A DNA stretch of 64,000 nt from Bryum argenteum (Eukaryota > Streptophyta > Bryopsida > Bryales > Bryaceae). The stretch lies in contig CM073326.1 in NCBI GenBank assembly GCA_037043015.1, positions 2,914,001-2,978,000 on the forward strand. Direction: 5' to 3'. Below are positions 21,998 to 44,070 of this stretch, piece by piece. Below the pieces are notes generated by a model. That model ran no database searches. It had not been told where the DNA came from and was given only the letters and a program-made list of their open reading frames with translations. Numbering within the stretch: the stretch's first letter is position 1; every line of letters begins with the position of its first letter. The translations under genes and the position numbers were made by a program.

Positions 21998-22522
21998 ATG
22001 GCAAGAAGTTTTTCATCATGGCTTTTTTACTTGCACTTCATGGTGTTAATTCTTGGGATTGTGGGTTGTGTGGCCTCATTGGTTGATTTATATTATTTTT
22101 CCAAATACTTCGATTGGTACATGGAAGGAGACATATATTGGTTCACTCCTTTTTGGTTCGCGTTATCAACCATCCTCATACTTGTTTCCGGGTTTCACGG
22201 TGCGTTCTACCATAGTTGGTCTCGGATACAAGTTATCGGAACAATTCTTAACCTTTTGAATCTCACAGCTTTTATGATTTTTCTTTTCATTTGCATTCGC
22301 GATTGGCGAATATTCTATACCATCTATATGGCGGGCGTGTTTGTTTTCGATCTTTGGGCCATCGTGCTAAGTTTCTACTTGAAGGCAAGAGAAGAGCGTT
22401 TAACAGCCATGACCGAGCTTTCTACTTTGAATGTTAGTGGAATTCAAGGAGCTCAAGGATATGCAACAGGAGGATACACTATCAATATGGCAACACCATC
22501 CAATCCTCCAACATCCTCATGA
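21998..22522 (+). CDS. Four-TM membrane protein, divergent paralogue
   Basis: An intronless 174-aa frame begins at ATG 21998 (MARSFSSWLF). Four hydrophobic segments lie at roughly residues 8-30, 45-68, 75-98 and 105-130. HSWSRIQ precedes the third, and LKAREE follows the fourth. A ~40-residue soluble tail rich in Gly, Thr and Ser ends with NPPTSS. The pattern of motifs aligns with the genes at 1-478 and 27801-28289, but identity is low and the 12-residue internal repeat of those copies is absent, so this looks like the ancestral form. The family is not identified. Function is unknown, presumably in a membrane. Confidence 0.7.
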   Translation: MARSFSSWLFYLHFMVLILGIVGCVASLVDLYYFSKYFDWYMEGDIYWFTPFWFALSTILILVSGFHGAFYHSWSRIQVIGTILNLLNLTAFMIFLFICIRDWRIFYTIYMAGVFVFDLWAIVLSFYLKAREERLTAMTELSTLNVSGIQGAQGYATGGYTINMATPSNPPTSS

Positions 22523-23219
22523 TGGAGTGCATGAAGTATTGATTACAAGAAAGGGTTCTATAGCTCTTTTCTACAATTTTTTAAGGGACGTCTATTGTTG
22601 ATTCCGTATTTTACGACTTTGTAGCTCTTCTCTAGGGCTTTGAACTTTGATTAGATTCTAGGGTTTTGTACCTCTTCTCTAGGGCTTTACACTTTGGGCT
22701 TTAAAAACTTCGGTTAGATCCCTTGTGAATTGGAGGTTGGGTATCGGAAGGTTGAAATGAAAAGAGATAGTAAACATGTGCAGTTAGCCCAAAGAGTATT
22801 GCATTCATGTAAGAGTCTGACCTGCTTTTGGGCAGATAATACAATTGTTTCAAAATTATTCTATATTGCATATACACACAAAAGCACCCAATCCAGTTGA
22901 AGTAGTAGACATCGAGTTTCTGAGGTTGGATGTGAACCTGAGTTCTGAAACCCTAATCTATTCTGAGAGGAATTGATCGCAAAAAATGGAGAAAAACATC
23001 CGGTCCCGAGATATTTCCAACGTAACATCTTCCCGGAATACAAGGGCATTGCATAAGAGGACTACGTAGACTTACACTAGACTAGATAGAGCACTGTTAA
23101 TCTTCGACACCTTTTCGTGGAACAGAAGTGCTCATCTCTGCCTGAAGAGTCCGCCTGAGACAAAAAAAGCTTGATTTATCGTACAGAAAAAAGAAGAAGT
23201 TGTTGTTAGGCTAGGCATG

Positions 23220-25167
<1,948 letters not shown>

Positions 25168-25539
25168 AAGAAGAAATCAATAGACAGTACCTAAAGTAAC
25201 AGTAAATGTATCTCAACCTGGGAACACAACCCTCACCTAAGATGGTAGGATGATGCATTTTGCACGCACTGAAGCTCGAAAAAGCGAACTAGTACACTAC
25301 CTGCTAGTTTCAAATTGGGCACGGAACGCACCTGTTCCATCGGAAACCTTCGCCCGCGACCTCGAAATGAGCAGAATTCAAAGCGGGACGGGAAGGAAAG
25401 CAGAACGCTTGCCAAAAGTACACATGAAGCACGTCTCTACCCAAAAGCTGCCTGCTCTAGACGGTGAGAACCTGCGCACTTCAAATCAACGGCTCCTTTT
25501 AGCCTCGTACAACCGAAATGCATTCCGAGCTACAGTAAA

Positions 25540-26035
25540 CGGACATTTGCCCTAAATCTCTCGAACTAACTAATCAATGCGCTTAAAGAGTGATCAATTT
25601 AGCCTCGTACAACCTCAAGGCAAATAGCATTCCGAGCGACAACGTTAGTACGACTCCATATGCCCTAAATCTTTCGAACTAACGAATTGATGCGCTTGGA
25701 GGACAAACTTTTTAGCACAGTACGACCTCAAGGCAGAGGGAAGCACACGCGATGCATTCCGAGCCACAGCAAAGCATAGCACGTGCCCTGAATCTTTTGA
25801 ACTAACTACTTGATGCGCTTAGAGAACGAGCTTTTTAGCAGAGTACAACCTCAGAGCACACGAGGTGCATTTCGAGCTACAACCATGTGCCCTAAATCTT
25901 TCGAGCTAACTAATTGATGCGACTTCTTAACCGAGTACAAAGGAAGTAAACATTCCGAGCTGCAACTTCGAGAGAGCTAAGCTAAGCAGACATTTGCACT
26001 GAATCTTTCGAGCTAACGAGTTGATGCGATTGAAG
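25540..26035. repeat. Degenerate ~110-bp tandem array 5' of CDKA
   Basis: Five units are marked by a core like CCCTAAATCTTTCGAACTAA followed by CTAATTGATGCGCTT, at about 25550, 25663, 25786, 25890 and 25997. The spacing is 104-123 bp. Each unit also has GTACAACCTCA and GCATTCCGAGC boxes. The array is 370-870 bp upstream of the CDKA ATG, in the promoter, 5' leader or a leader intron. Confidence 0.8.
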
Positions 26036-26239
26036 GAATGGTTCGAAAGATCTTGCGAATTAAGACCTTGCCGCCGTCAGTACCGAAAGCCCTAACAAAT
26101 GGTCAGAGAAACATTCTCCAATGCAGTGGGTGGTGGCTCAAGAAACGGCATCAGACTTGAATGCGCCGCTCGAGCAGAAGAGCTAGGGTCAGTGAGTGCA
26201 GTGAAGAGAATGGGAGAATGAGTTAGTTGAGGAGAGGGA

Positions 26240-27800
26240 CCGCCGACTGGGCACATCCATAAGCAACGAGAAGGGCGCCAAAGAGCCGTTTCCTTCCAAA
26301 CCCAACAATGAATAGCAGCGAATATGCTACAAATAGCCGACGAGGCTCCTGCCCCTTTCTACACCAAACAGCATTTAATACTCTACTCTGTTTTGTGTCC
26401 AGCCACTTACAAGTCGGTGAATCGCCATAGCCAGCATGGGGAAAAGTTACATGGGTGGGTTCGGCATGCTTGCTTACAAAGGGTGGGAGATGAAGGAAGG
26501 TGGTGTTGGCTATGGAGATTGTTTGATGGTTGCATTAAACTCCAAGTGAGGTGTGGAAATCTTCCAGGGCATGGAAAATCTCATTAAAGCCGTGCCACTC
26601 AGATTGTCTTCCTGCAACCAGATCGGTGTCGCCTGCATCTCCCCCGTGCATTACAATATCCTTTCGTCAACAACGGCCTCCTTCTATAAAACACCCTTTT
26701 CGTCAACGTCTGGAATAGTGAGGCGCCTCCTCACTCACTAGTCTTTTTCTTCTTTTTACCATACTTGCTCTTTTTCTAAAGTTAGCGATGGAAGCATTTC
26801 TCATGGAGAGTATCAAGAAGTGTGTCTTTTGAGTATTATAGATCTGCGAGTAGCACAATATGATGGATTAGTTTATGATTGGTGAATCATAAATAGAACA
26901 CCCTAGACTTTAGCTATTCTTTAGCTTTTGAAACTTGTAAATTAAAAGAAGCATTTTCATCTTGGTTGAATGTATGGAGTGTTTGAAGTGTTGTTTGGTT
27001 ATTGAATCTCCTACTTTAAAAATTTCGAGGGAAATTGTATAGAAAATGCTCAAGTGAGGTTCTTCGTTTGTTTTTTTAGTAGTGGAGAGTATAAGAGTTG
27101 AAGACTTGGATTTGCATCAAGTAGTAAGAGAGTTTACAAGGGACTAGATACCTAAGAAAGAGAGCTTTTGGATACCACCAACTAGTTTAGTATCATTTCT
27201 ACCTAACCTATATGTGAGTGTTTAGAATTGATTACCCAATTGTAAGAGGTTTACAAAAAGGCATCTCATATCATTTTTTTACAACCGGTGAAAGCAATTA
27301 CCAATGAGATTGTTGTGTTTCTTGAAAAGAAGTGACTGTATATTAAAAGGATAAAATGCTTCAACGGCAAGTACCAAGTGAAGAGATATTCTATTGCTCG
27401 TTTACAATGACTCAAGTCATCATGTTGGAGTCACAAGTGCCTTTGTACAAGTACCTAATGATGGCTTAGCAACATCCTAACTTTGAAGCCACTAATAAGT
27501 GAAATGTCTATAATATTGAAAAATAAATCAAAGGGTAGCAAGAATTGCAACAAACTCTACGTCATTAACAATTAATCCACAACATCCTTACAAAATCACC
27601 TTTAAAAAAAAGGTTTCTTTTATTTGAGTTTTTGTCCTTTCGGTGCTTTCATCAAACCCTAAAGAAATTCTACTACATAGTATACTAACACACTACACAA
27701 GTTATCTAATGCGTCACATACTATGCATTCAAACTTACATCTCCTCATCCAAGTAACATATGCTTGGCCTTGACGAAAGTACGAAGAGGGAGGACTATGT
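26240..27800. other. Intergenic between CDKA and duplicated block
   Basis: Short frames only; nothing matches a known family. The segment nearest 26240 is GC-richer and probably belongs to the CDKA promoter side. Confidence 0.4.
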
Positions 27801-28289
27801 TTAAAAAAATGAATCAGCCCTAGGTAATACAGGCTCCTCTCTGGTCTTCCAATAGGTCCTCACAATGATGGCCGACAATTCCAAGATGAAGGCAAGTCCC
27901 ATGAAAATATCCCACATGTAGAGGTGACTATAAGAAAAAAGGATTAGCAAGGCTCCAACGTTGACGAGGTTAATAAATGATCCAACAAATTGAATCCGCG
28001 ACCAGATGACTACGCATACGCCTTGTAACCTTGGCATAAGGAAAATAATGCAGACACCTTGTAACCCTGATAAGAGCATGAGGATGGATGACAACATGAA
28101 CCAAATTGCCGAGCCCTTTACGCTATTTGCAATAATCTTGATGTTCCTGGGTGCGCTCGGGTCTTTGAAAGAGAAATATGTGTTGGAAACGGAGAGCAAG
28201 AAGGTAGAGAATCCAAGCATCACTATTAATACGTGCAAGTTAATAAGCACTGTATATAGTGTATCATTCGTTTGCCGTTCTCCAGCCAT
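27801..28289 (-). CDS. Four-TM membrane protein, copy 2 (complete)
   Basis: An intronless 162-aa frame begins at ATG 28289 (MAGERQTND). It has four hydrophobic segments, WSRIQ before the third, and a KTREE-containing basic C-terminus. It is the complete partner of the truncated gene at 1-478 and sits in the second copy of the segmental duplication. A 12-residue near-tandem repeat (LQGVCIIFLMPR, LQGVCVVIWSR) lengthens the loop between segments two and three relative to the gene at 21998. Both duplicate copies are open, so both may still be selected. No function is assigned. Confidence 0.7.
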   Translation of the reverse strand: MAGERQTNDTLYTVLINLHVLIVMLGFSTFLLSVSNTYFSFKDPSAPRNIKIIANSVKGSAIWFMLSSILMLLSGLQGVCIIFLMPRLQGVCVVIWSRIQFVGSFINLVNVGALLILFSYSHLYMWDIFMGLAFILELSAIIVRTYWKTREEPVLPRADSFF

Positions 28290-29260
28290 GATGCGTTTAG
28301 ACAAAAGCAACCGCAAATGTCATATAGTACCTACACATGCATGTTCATCAAGCTCAACATTACAAAAGATTCATAGAGTTAATCCGCAATTAAGATGATT
28401 CTCTCTAGAATTGCAATCATAAGGAAATTAAAGGCAAACAAGTACGGATGGAGGTGTTTACCGAAACCCTAAAAGGACGGTCTTCTCCAAAGCTCTTGCT
28501 TCCTATCTTCTTGCTCCGCACCCCGTTCCTTCGATGTATCTTATCAAATGAGTTTAGAAACAAGAATTGTGAAGATTGAAAACCAATAAAGTATTACACT
28601 AGGTGCATCGCACTCGAAAGAACATGGAAGAAAAGTGAAGGCTCAAAGCAAGGAGGAATTAAGAAGAGGGAGGAAGGGAAGTTGGTGCTTTAAAGCATGA
28701 GGGGTTAAGAAGAGAGATGATAGGAAGTTGCGGCGTTAGAGCACGTAGGGTTCAGAATAATGATAAAAGAAAGTTGCGGCGTTAGAGCCCGAAGGGTTCA
28801 TAATAATGAGGAAAGGAAGTTGCCGTGTTAGAGCACGAAGGGTTCATAATAATGATGCAAGGAAGTTGCCGCGTTCGTTAGAACCTGAGGGGTCCAAAAT
28901 AATGAGGAAAGGGAGTTGCCTTGATAGTGCCAGAAGGGTTCAGAATAATGATGAAAGGAAGTTGCCGCGTTAAAGCACAAGAGGTTATGAATAATGATAA
29001 AAGGAAGTTGTTGCGTTAGAACATGAGAGGTTTTAGTATATGGCGATTTCTTTATATTTTTCCCTCCCGCTACAAAAATGTCTATATTTTTTGCAATATG
29101 AACACTTTTATTGGTTATAATAACATAATTGTTTTTCATCTTTTCAAAATTATCTCAATGCAACACTCTAAGCCTAGTACCTTCAAGAGGACTATGGTAT
29201 TCTATATAAGAATTGAAGGCTCACTTTGAATTTCAAAATTGTTTAAGAGAAGCGATATTA
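27815..29260. repeat. Segmental duplication, unit 2
   Basis: Direct copy of 1-1290: gene, upstream region (TTCCTAT/TTCCAAT-CTTCTTGCTCCGCAC), minisatellite and tail. The minisatellite is longer here, accounting for most of the length difference. Confidence 0.8.
28670..29035. repeat. 46-bp minisatellite (copy 2, expanded)
   Basis: Seven to eight imperfect copies of the unit with core GAAAGGAAGTTGCCGCGTTAG and GAAGGGTTCA-AATAATGATG are present, against about five at 860-1095. Confidence 0.8.
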
Positions 29261-29864
29261 TGGTTCATTAATAGGGATCTAACCCTATCTTTTATATATA
29301 TGAAGACCTCTTAAGACCCATTGTACATACAATTTGAGTTTGAGTCGAGCACTTTGCCCTAAAAGACGTTCCCTTATTCTGTTGTTTCCGTTTGAAAGGA
29401 GTAAACATATTTTGGAAACAAGAAAATGTAAAATGGCTTAAAACCGTGAAGTTTGATGTGGTAAATTCTAAAGGTTTTCTTGTCATATTTGTAAAGGTTT
29501 CAACTTAGGTCATGGAGAAATTTGGATTAGTACTTGGTTATTAACAAAGGACTTGATTGAGTGTACACCCCCCTCTGACTACATGTATACATCTCCCCAA
29601 ACATCACCCCCACACATACATTCAATGGTATAACTTTAAGATGTAGAAATTGGCTAATTATTATGCCTTACATCTTTCTAATGTAGAGTGGAACTTAGAC
29701 CACGACCCAAAACTCTACATTGCGAACTACTGGTTGGGCCATAAAGTGAACCAAGTGTTTAATACGCTTATGACTCGATTCTTCAACTATGGTATACTTG
29801 GGAAAGTCAATGGAATAATGATGAGGCAGAGCACATTGAAACAAGGTACTAAAATGGGAAGCTC

Positions 29865-29996
29865 TATACGTAGTCAAACATGGGGAGGGGGTTGTGCAAG
29901 TAGTCAAATGGAGGGTTTTGTACACATAGTCAAATGGGGAGGGGGGGTCGTACACATAGTTAAAGGAGGGGGTTGTACACGTAGTCAATTCTTTAA

Positions 29997-30041
<45 letters not shown>
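29865..30041. repeat. G-rich ~30-bp tandem repeat followed by T40
   Basis: Four or five units like TAGTCAAATGGGGAGGGGGTTGTACACG run into an uninterrupted T tract of about 40 at 30001-30040. The T tract could be the poly(A) tail of a minus-strand retroposon. Predicted frames across it (poly-Phe or poly-Lys) are artefacts. Confidence 0.7.
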
Positions 30042-32024
30042 ATAATAAAAAATGAAGAACTATGCCCATTTGGGATTAAAAACCAAAACATGCCTCGAAA
30101 AACTCAAAATTTGGATTTTGACTTCATATTATAGTCCAAATTACCAAAATCTATCCTTTGATTGAATCGCAAGGATTTAGAAAGTGTGATGTTTACTTTT
30201 AAAGATTATCAAGATTGAAGTTCGAGGTTAATTTTTGAATGCATTTTATTTTCTATGACATTTTGCATTTCTGAATATATATGTTTCCACAGACCAATTT
30301 TACTCTGGACATAATATGTTTGACATAATGGAAGTCTTTCTCACCCTTTTGTGTTTTGTTATATTATGCATTTTCTCCTTCTAGAGCCCTTTTTATTGTA
30401 AAATGAGTCCCAAAATGCTCTAATTGGTGTCTCCCCTAACGTGCTGAAAAGCAAGGATCTCCATCTACTGTCTCCAGGGATCTCCATCCACTGTCTCCCC
30501 TAATCTGCTCATAAATTCTCAATTTTCATGCTGCACTATTTGAAGTGCAACTTCATATATTTTGGTGCATTCAAAAATTTAAGTGTAACGCCATTGTTGC
30601 TTGCCAACCAACAAATTTTGAGTTTTTACTCTTGTTGACAAATTTTGAGTTTTTACTCTTTACTCTTGTTTTCTCGTAGAGAGGCAGGTCTCATGAATAG
30701 AAAGGAACATCAAACTTTTGGAGTATTTCCAGTGTGAGGAGAAGATTACATAGGGCTAAGATTGGGACATGAAGGAAAATTGTTGATGAGATAATATCAA
30801 GATCCACTTGCGTGTGCACCTTTCATATGACAATCTTGTCTAAGACTTTTCACAAATCCAACAGCCACTTTATCGCCTAACGTCTAGGACAAGCTCATCT
30901 AACTTCGATAGACAGACAAGCACCTTCGATAGACATTTAGATCCAGCAGAATGATCTAATTTTACTTGGTTACTGTGGACAAAGTATGAACCAGGATCTG
31001 CAAATTGCTTGGGGACAACTGTGCTTAATATGGAAGAAAATTTATCAATACATATACGCATTCAGATGTTCGTGCATTGCAATTGGGACACCATCACGGT
31101 TGCGAATCAACCGTTCTACTACGACTGGAAAACTCATGTATCCATGAAGTCAAAGAACTTGTAACCATTTGTTGAATTTGTGATGTTTGAAAGTAAAGTA
31201 AGAAGCTATCGTTTCTTCATAACACAAAAGATCAACTTGCTAGGTTTGAATCATCTAAAAATAAGCAAAAGTAACTGATGATGCACTCCACGATGATCTA
31301 TTTGCCCTGACGAACGTGCTTCACAAGCGAGGAGGAGAATGTTTATACTACTGATTATTCCAATGATGCAAATTCAAATAGAAATTGACTCCTATCCAGT
31401 ATACAGCGCGGTTATTACAAGCCACAAAGTAGTCTTGGAAGAAGAACAAGCTTACCGGAGAAGGATCCAATACTTCCGTCGATTTCCTATCTCTGCGTCT
31501 ATCCTGTCGTAAGTTAAACTATCAAGAAGAAGAACATAGCTCTTTAGGCACTCTCGGCAATCAAGAAAACCAACACCATCTGAGGTTTCCCCCTTCCAAT
31601 AAGTCGGAAAAACTAGGGAGCAGAATTCCTGTTCGAACATTGAAAACAACCGCATCAATGTTTCAACTCCGGCTCAACATAGTAAGAGAGCACAAATTTA
31701 CGAGTTCTGGAAATTGCTCATTGGATTAGGTCCCGCCCTAAACACATAATACAGCTCTGATGGTTTGTCACCAAGGTCGGGATATCACCGGTTTATCACC
31801 GTTCGAGGACGAAAAACGTCATTGCGTAACCTGAAAAGCACACAACGTACTCAATATAAACATACAAGTTTCCTGCAAGCTCAGTGAAGATACAAAGCTG
31901 CTTAGAATCCGGTTGCTACATTTACATAGAAGAGGAGCACAAGAAGTGGACTCATCAACGATACCGGGGCTTGAGTAGGTGATAAATGTACGAACCTCTT
32001 ACATCAGCTGCTTCAAGGTGCTAG
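30042..32024. other. Intergenic, with CHD-gene 3' flank
   Basis: No recognisable gene. The segment adjoining 32024 is likely 3' UTR of the remodeller. Two minus-strand frames of 63-68 codons (30870, 31452) lack support. Confidence 0.4.
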
Positions 32025-40019
<7,995 letters not shown>

Positions 40020-41152
40020 CGTTGAGTTTTTTTCGAATGGAGATTTACTTCTCCTCAGAACATGAAGTCTTCCGCTACGTCACTGCCTATTTTCCAATCA
40101 TTCATGATGCGACCAACAAAGTGGACCACATCCGGATTAACCAGATGAACTGTGACAAAATCACCAGTCCAACTTAAACAATCTGCACAGTGTCTGCTAC
40201 TGAAGCGAAGTTGTAAACCTGCTAACTACGTGAAGTACCAGGAGGCAAATATCAGACCAATGAAAAGAATAAGACCAAAAATATGGGCTCATGTTTGATC
40301 TGCTAGCAATCACTAAAATGCTCTTGAGAAGGGCTGATAGAGTTGTCAATGGCTGATCCAAACATCGCGCTTGATTGATCGTTATGACGATGAATCAGGA
40401 TACAGTTTAGGCTAAAAGACAAATAATATTGAATGTTGCGACTATAGAAACGCCCGATAATAGTTGCAGAAATGCACCTGCGCAAAGAAAGACGATTCAC
40501 ACATTACCATCACAACCTTGTATCTACTCGAAGGAATCCAGAGCACTGCATTCAATGACGGAATGTCTCTTAATTTCGGCACAAGGCAGCTGGTAATCAT
40601 AGTCCTTGGTCCTCTTCCATCATCTATCTACGCTATGCTTCGCTTCATGCCCATGCACGAAACATACGGACTGTTTTCAATTAAATCACGAACATCTATT
40701 CGAACCAATCCCCCAATAATTCCAACTACGAGGAAAACGCTTATGATGTAAGACTGATGACGAACCCCCTCGCGAACTAATGAAAGCTCTCATCTCTATT
40801 CCCTGATTAGCATAAATATCAGATAAATCACTGCCAAACCGTCCAAATACCATAATGATCAATCGAATCATGAGATTGGCTCTAGCATTAACTACAGCGG
40901 AAAAGTGCTACAACGGAACAACACACACGTAATCATAAAATTTTTCAAAACTGTGAACAATAATTGCGTATGAACATAACAATAGTAGTAAAAGATCGCA
41001 GAGAAGCTACCGAATCTCTCGACTCTTCAATGAGCACGAATTCTACGCCCAAACACCTCCTGAAGAATTCACTAATACCAAACAAAACGACAGGCTGCGA
41101 CTTCTGACCAGAACTCTGTATGCGCAAGATACATACAAGATACATACCAGCA

Positions 41153-41989
41153 CTACTCGCTCAGGGCGGGAAAGAGCTCCCGTGCAACTGACCAGTCTAC
41201 TCCCTTTTTTCGTAATTCCTGTACAGAATTCACGAGGCCTTCACATGTCGTCACAGACCTTAATTCTTGCCGCCATTCATCACTCTGCATGCCATTAGTA
41301 CCATTCGTAAGACTGTTCACATGCAATTCAGGCTCAACATTCCCGAATCATGGATTAAAAACTACGCGCAGAAATAATAATGTGTTCTGACCTTTGCTTC
41401 CCACCACGGGGTCGTAATGGATGGCCTAAGCTGGCAGGCAAGATCGTAAGTCACTTTGACTAACTTAATAAGGTGACCATCTTCAACAGCCGAATCGATA
41501 TCAGAGTACCAGGCAGACCACCAGCCAGGTCGGCTTGAACAGCATCCAACGGCAGGCAACCTGTCCGCTGTACACAAGACACCGCACATTGTCAATTCCA
41601 GCACGTTCGTACGCTGCAACTATATTCATGAGCCAAATCAAAGAAACACTACCTGTCTGAGAATGCGATTCTTGTACATTCTCACCTCAACAAAAAAGAA
41701 ACATACCCGTATCACGAAGAGCATCCGCGATGTGCTGAAGCTGCTTCGACAAATCGCCTCTGCTGGCTAACACGCGATCCAGAAGCTCCTCGCGCGGTCT
41801 GCCGCCCTTGATGATCTTGTACCGCTCCTTAGCCAAATTCAGCGTCTCCCGTTCGCCGTCCTCGTAAAGAACTACGCAATCGCCGGTAACCTCATTCACC
41901 AACGTCACTTCACCATTGTACCACTTATGGTCGTCGCGCCAGTACACCGAAATGGCATCGCCTACATTCACCTTCTGTTTCCTTGGCAT
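41153..41989 (-). CDS. Tudor-like small protein, or 5' exons of the CHD gene
   Basis: Three exons (41707-41989, 41392-41567, 41153-41284) join in phase to 196 aa ending at TAG 41155-41153. Residues about 8-55 (VGDAISVYWRDDHKWYNGEV, then VVLYEDGERETL) form a Tudor/agenet-like barrel as in chromatin readers. The last exon (EWRQELRSVTTCEGLVNSVQELRKKGVDW) resembles the WHIM/DDT-associated helical motif of remodeller partners, though weakly. It is on the same strand, 1.1 kb upstream of the CHD gene. A weak donor before the stop (GA|GTAGTG) could allow read-on. The ATG at 41989 is the first in frame; the upstream frame is open only back to a TGA near 42096 without an ATG. Confidence 0.6.
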
Positions 41990-42096
41990 GTCTGTCTCAA
42001 GTCCAAGTAGGTCAACCTTACCGGCCCTCTCTTTCTCTTTCTCTTCCTCTTCCTCTTCCTCTTCACTCACTCTTTCAGAACAGTAAAAATTCTGTC

Positions 42097-42945
42097 AACC
42101 TCTGTTTCTCCAAGTGCTTTTTCAACTATAAGAAGACTACTGTAAGCTCCATGGCCATGGCCATTCCAAAACGCCTCATATTCTACTACTAAAAGCTTCA
42201 GAGCGCAGAATTGCTAAACATAGCATCAACTAAAACGGGCGAAGAGAACGGAGCAGGCAGTGGTGGGATCTCGTTTGGCCCACCAGCCATTGTTGATGCT
42301 TTTAGGGTTCCACGTCTTAATCCAGGTCCTTATTCCACGTCCTACGTCCCCATCGAGGCAGGACGTGGATCCCGTACTTGTTGGGGGCGGCCACGGAATT
42401 CACTCCTGTTCTTGGGTGGGGCCCTTGATGCTGGAAATCCGCGGTGTGATAGACCTTTGGTTTACACGCCACCTATATTTAGTATTTTTAAATTTTTAAA
42501 TTTAATCGTGTGTGAATGGTCAAAGTGGCTATTCCCAAGTTCTTAGGGGTCTAAATATGAAATTATCGTCTATAGAAGCAAAATTTGTAAAAAAAACAAT
42601 TAGTTAACCTCTCAAGATTTGAATAGGAGGAATTTTTTGGATTCTTTGAAATACTTTTCATATAATTTTGGACTTAGATACGGTACTTAGCTATGGTTTT
42701 TTTATTGATAAGTGCATTTATTTGTACAAAGACTTCGTAGGTAATTACATGGTTCATTAATTTTTGTTTTACTTTATTAATTTAATGAAGACGTTTGCAC
42801 CACTACTTCCACTAAAAGACATGTTGAAAATGCGCTACACGCTTCAATTCTTATCGCGACGTGTTCCTAAAAGACTTTTGATGACGCCATGCAAAGTGTC
42901 AAACTTCAGCGAATATTGGCGGCTCGTATTAACTAGTCCTTTGAA
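42097..42945. other. Upstream region of the Tudor-like gene; intergenic
   Basis: The purine-rich run GAGGAAGAGGAAGAGG (read on minus) at 42030-42066 is likely its 5' leader. Two overlapping plus-strand frames (42211-42546) match nothing known. Confidence 0.4.
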
Positions 42946-42949
42946 GAGC

Positions 42950-43232
42950 GGTAATAGGGCTTGGGGTTCGGTCAGCAGGTTGGCTACATTATCGGTGGCT
43001 GGGATGTAGGTAACATCAAGTCAGCGCTCTTGAAAATGACTTTAAATCACATGGTATTTGACATCCACGTGCTTAGTCATTTATGAAACTCTGGATTACG
43101 TACAACACGTATTGCCGATTGATTGTTGTCGTGCAGCATGGTCGGTGTTGACTATGGGTTTACAAGATCAAACATAAGCTGCTGCATCCAAACAAGCTCT
43201 TGATAGGCGACATGAGCAGCCACATACTCAGC
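42950..43232 (-). pseudogene. Ty1/copia RNase H fragment
   Basis: Read on the minus strand, the RNase H end of a copia polyprotein is visible across frames and stops: AEYVAAHVAYQELVWMQQL, then NQSAIRVVRNPEFHK, then TKHVDVKYHVI, then YIPATDNVANLLTE. These match in order the AEY, DNQSA, KHID and T-DQ-AD-(F/L)TK motifs. Several stops and shifts show decay. No LTRs are visible nearby. Confidence 0.85.
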
Positions 43233-43525
43233 TCCCTATATTTAATAGCTCTAGTCTTGGAGGTGTTAGCATATCTCCCTTAGTTGTAAACTTGTTGCCC
43301 TCGGCTTTGTGTTGGTTTCTCTTGTTTCAATATAAAAAGGATCTTAACAAAAGTCATAATGCACATTAAACAAGGTTGTTAATTGCGACTTAAAAAATGT
43401 AAGGGACACCCTATTATCATTTCAAAATTGTAAAAGACACCTTCCAAAAGTTGTGTGTGTCATTGTAGACACCCTATTTAAGGTTTCAATGTTAGTGATG
43501 GCAAAATCCACCTTCCAAATCTTAA

Positions 43526-44066
43526 CCCCTAAAGGCCCAAGGGGTTTGAAGAAAAACTTAGATGTGTTATAAAATATGGATTCGGTAACCCTTGTGAAGT
43601 AGCTCTCCAAAGATAGTATAAAGACCTTAAACCCTAAATTAGATCTATACAGTTAAATTTCATAAAATAAGTAATATTTGTTTCATAATTAATTAAAGAG
43701 AGTAAAACTTTGAAAATCAATATAAAATGTAATTTCTACTATTAGTAATTGTAAATTGCTATGATTGGCTAAAATCATATATCATATGATATAATGGAGA
43801 GAGGCCACAAGTAACCTATGAGGAACCTTATAGTTTCCCAAATTAGTAATTTTTCTTACACTAAGAAAACTTTGCCTTGTTTGTGTTTGAAGGCTTACTC
43901 TGAACAACCTATGAATCTAAACATGGTTTTGTAAATTGGATGTGGTTCCTAACTTACCAAACTTCTGGAATATTTTTTAAAAATCCAAAAAAAGTCTTTT
44001 TTAATCCAGGTACAGCTCCTCAAAATTCGGGATCGACCATAAATTGGTTGATTGGGCTCTTAGGGG
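43526..44066. mobile_element. TTAA-bounded element, 541 bp (piggyBac-type ends)
   Basis: TTAA at 43522-43525 is followed by CCCCTAAAGGCCCAAGG, and the right end GGGCTCTTAGGGG is followed by TTAA at 44067-44070. The inverted ends share CCCCTAA-(G)-GCCCAA. The interior differs from the 260-bp MITEs, so this is a separate subfamily. No ORF. Confidence 0.55.
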
Positions 44067-44070
44067 TTAA

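Noticed and set aside
25550..26010. CCCTAAA-like boxes as interstitial telomere repeats
   Set aside because: The heptamer appears once per ~110-bp unit, not in tandem, so it is part of a larger module.
28006..28398. 130-codon plus-strand ORF (and its twin at 195-587)
   Set aside because: Antisense shadow of the four-TM membrane gene; conserved only because the duplication is conserved.
29650..30042. 130-codon plus-strand ORF with a poly-Phe end
   Set aside because: It is produced by a G-rich tandem repeat and a T40 tract.
42037..42070. Upstream start for the Tudor-like gene giving a poly-Glu leader
   Set aside because: The upstream frame starts at GTG, not ATG, and reaches a TGA without an ATG or a plausible acceptor; the run is more likely a purine-rich leader.
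42211..42546. 111-codon plus-strand ORF
   Set aside because: No homology recognised; lies in the putative promoter between genes; base composition does not suggest coding.
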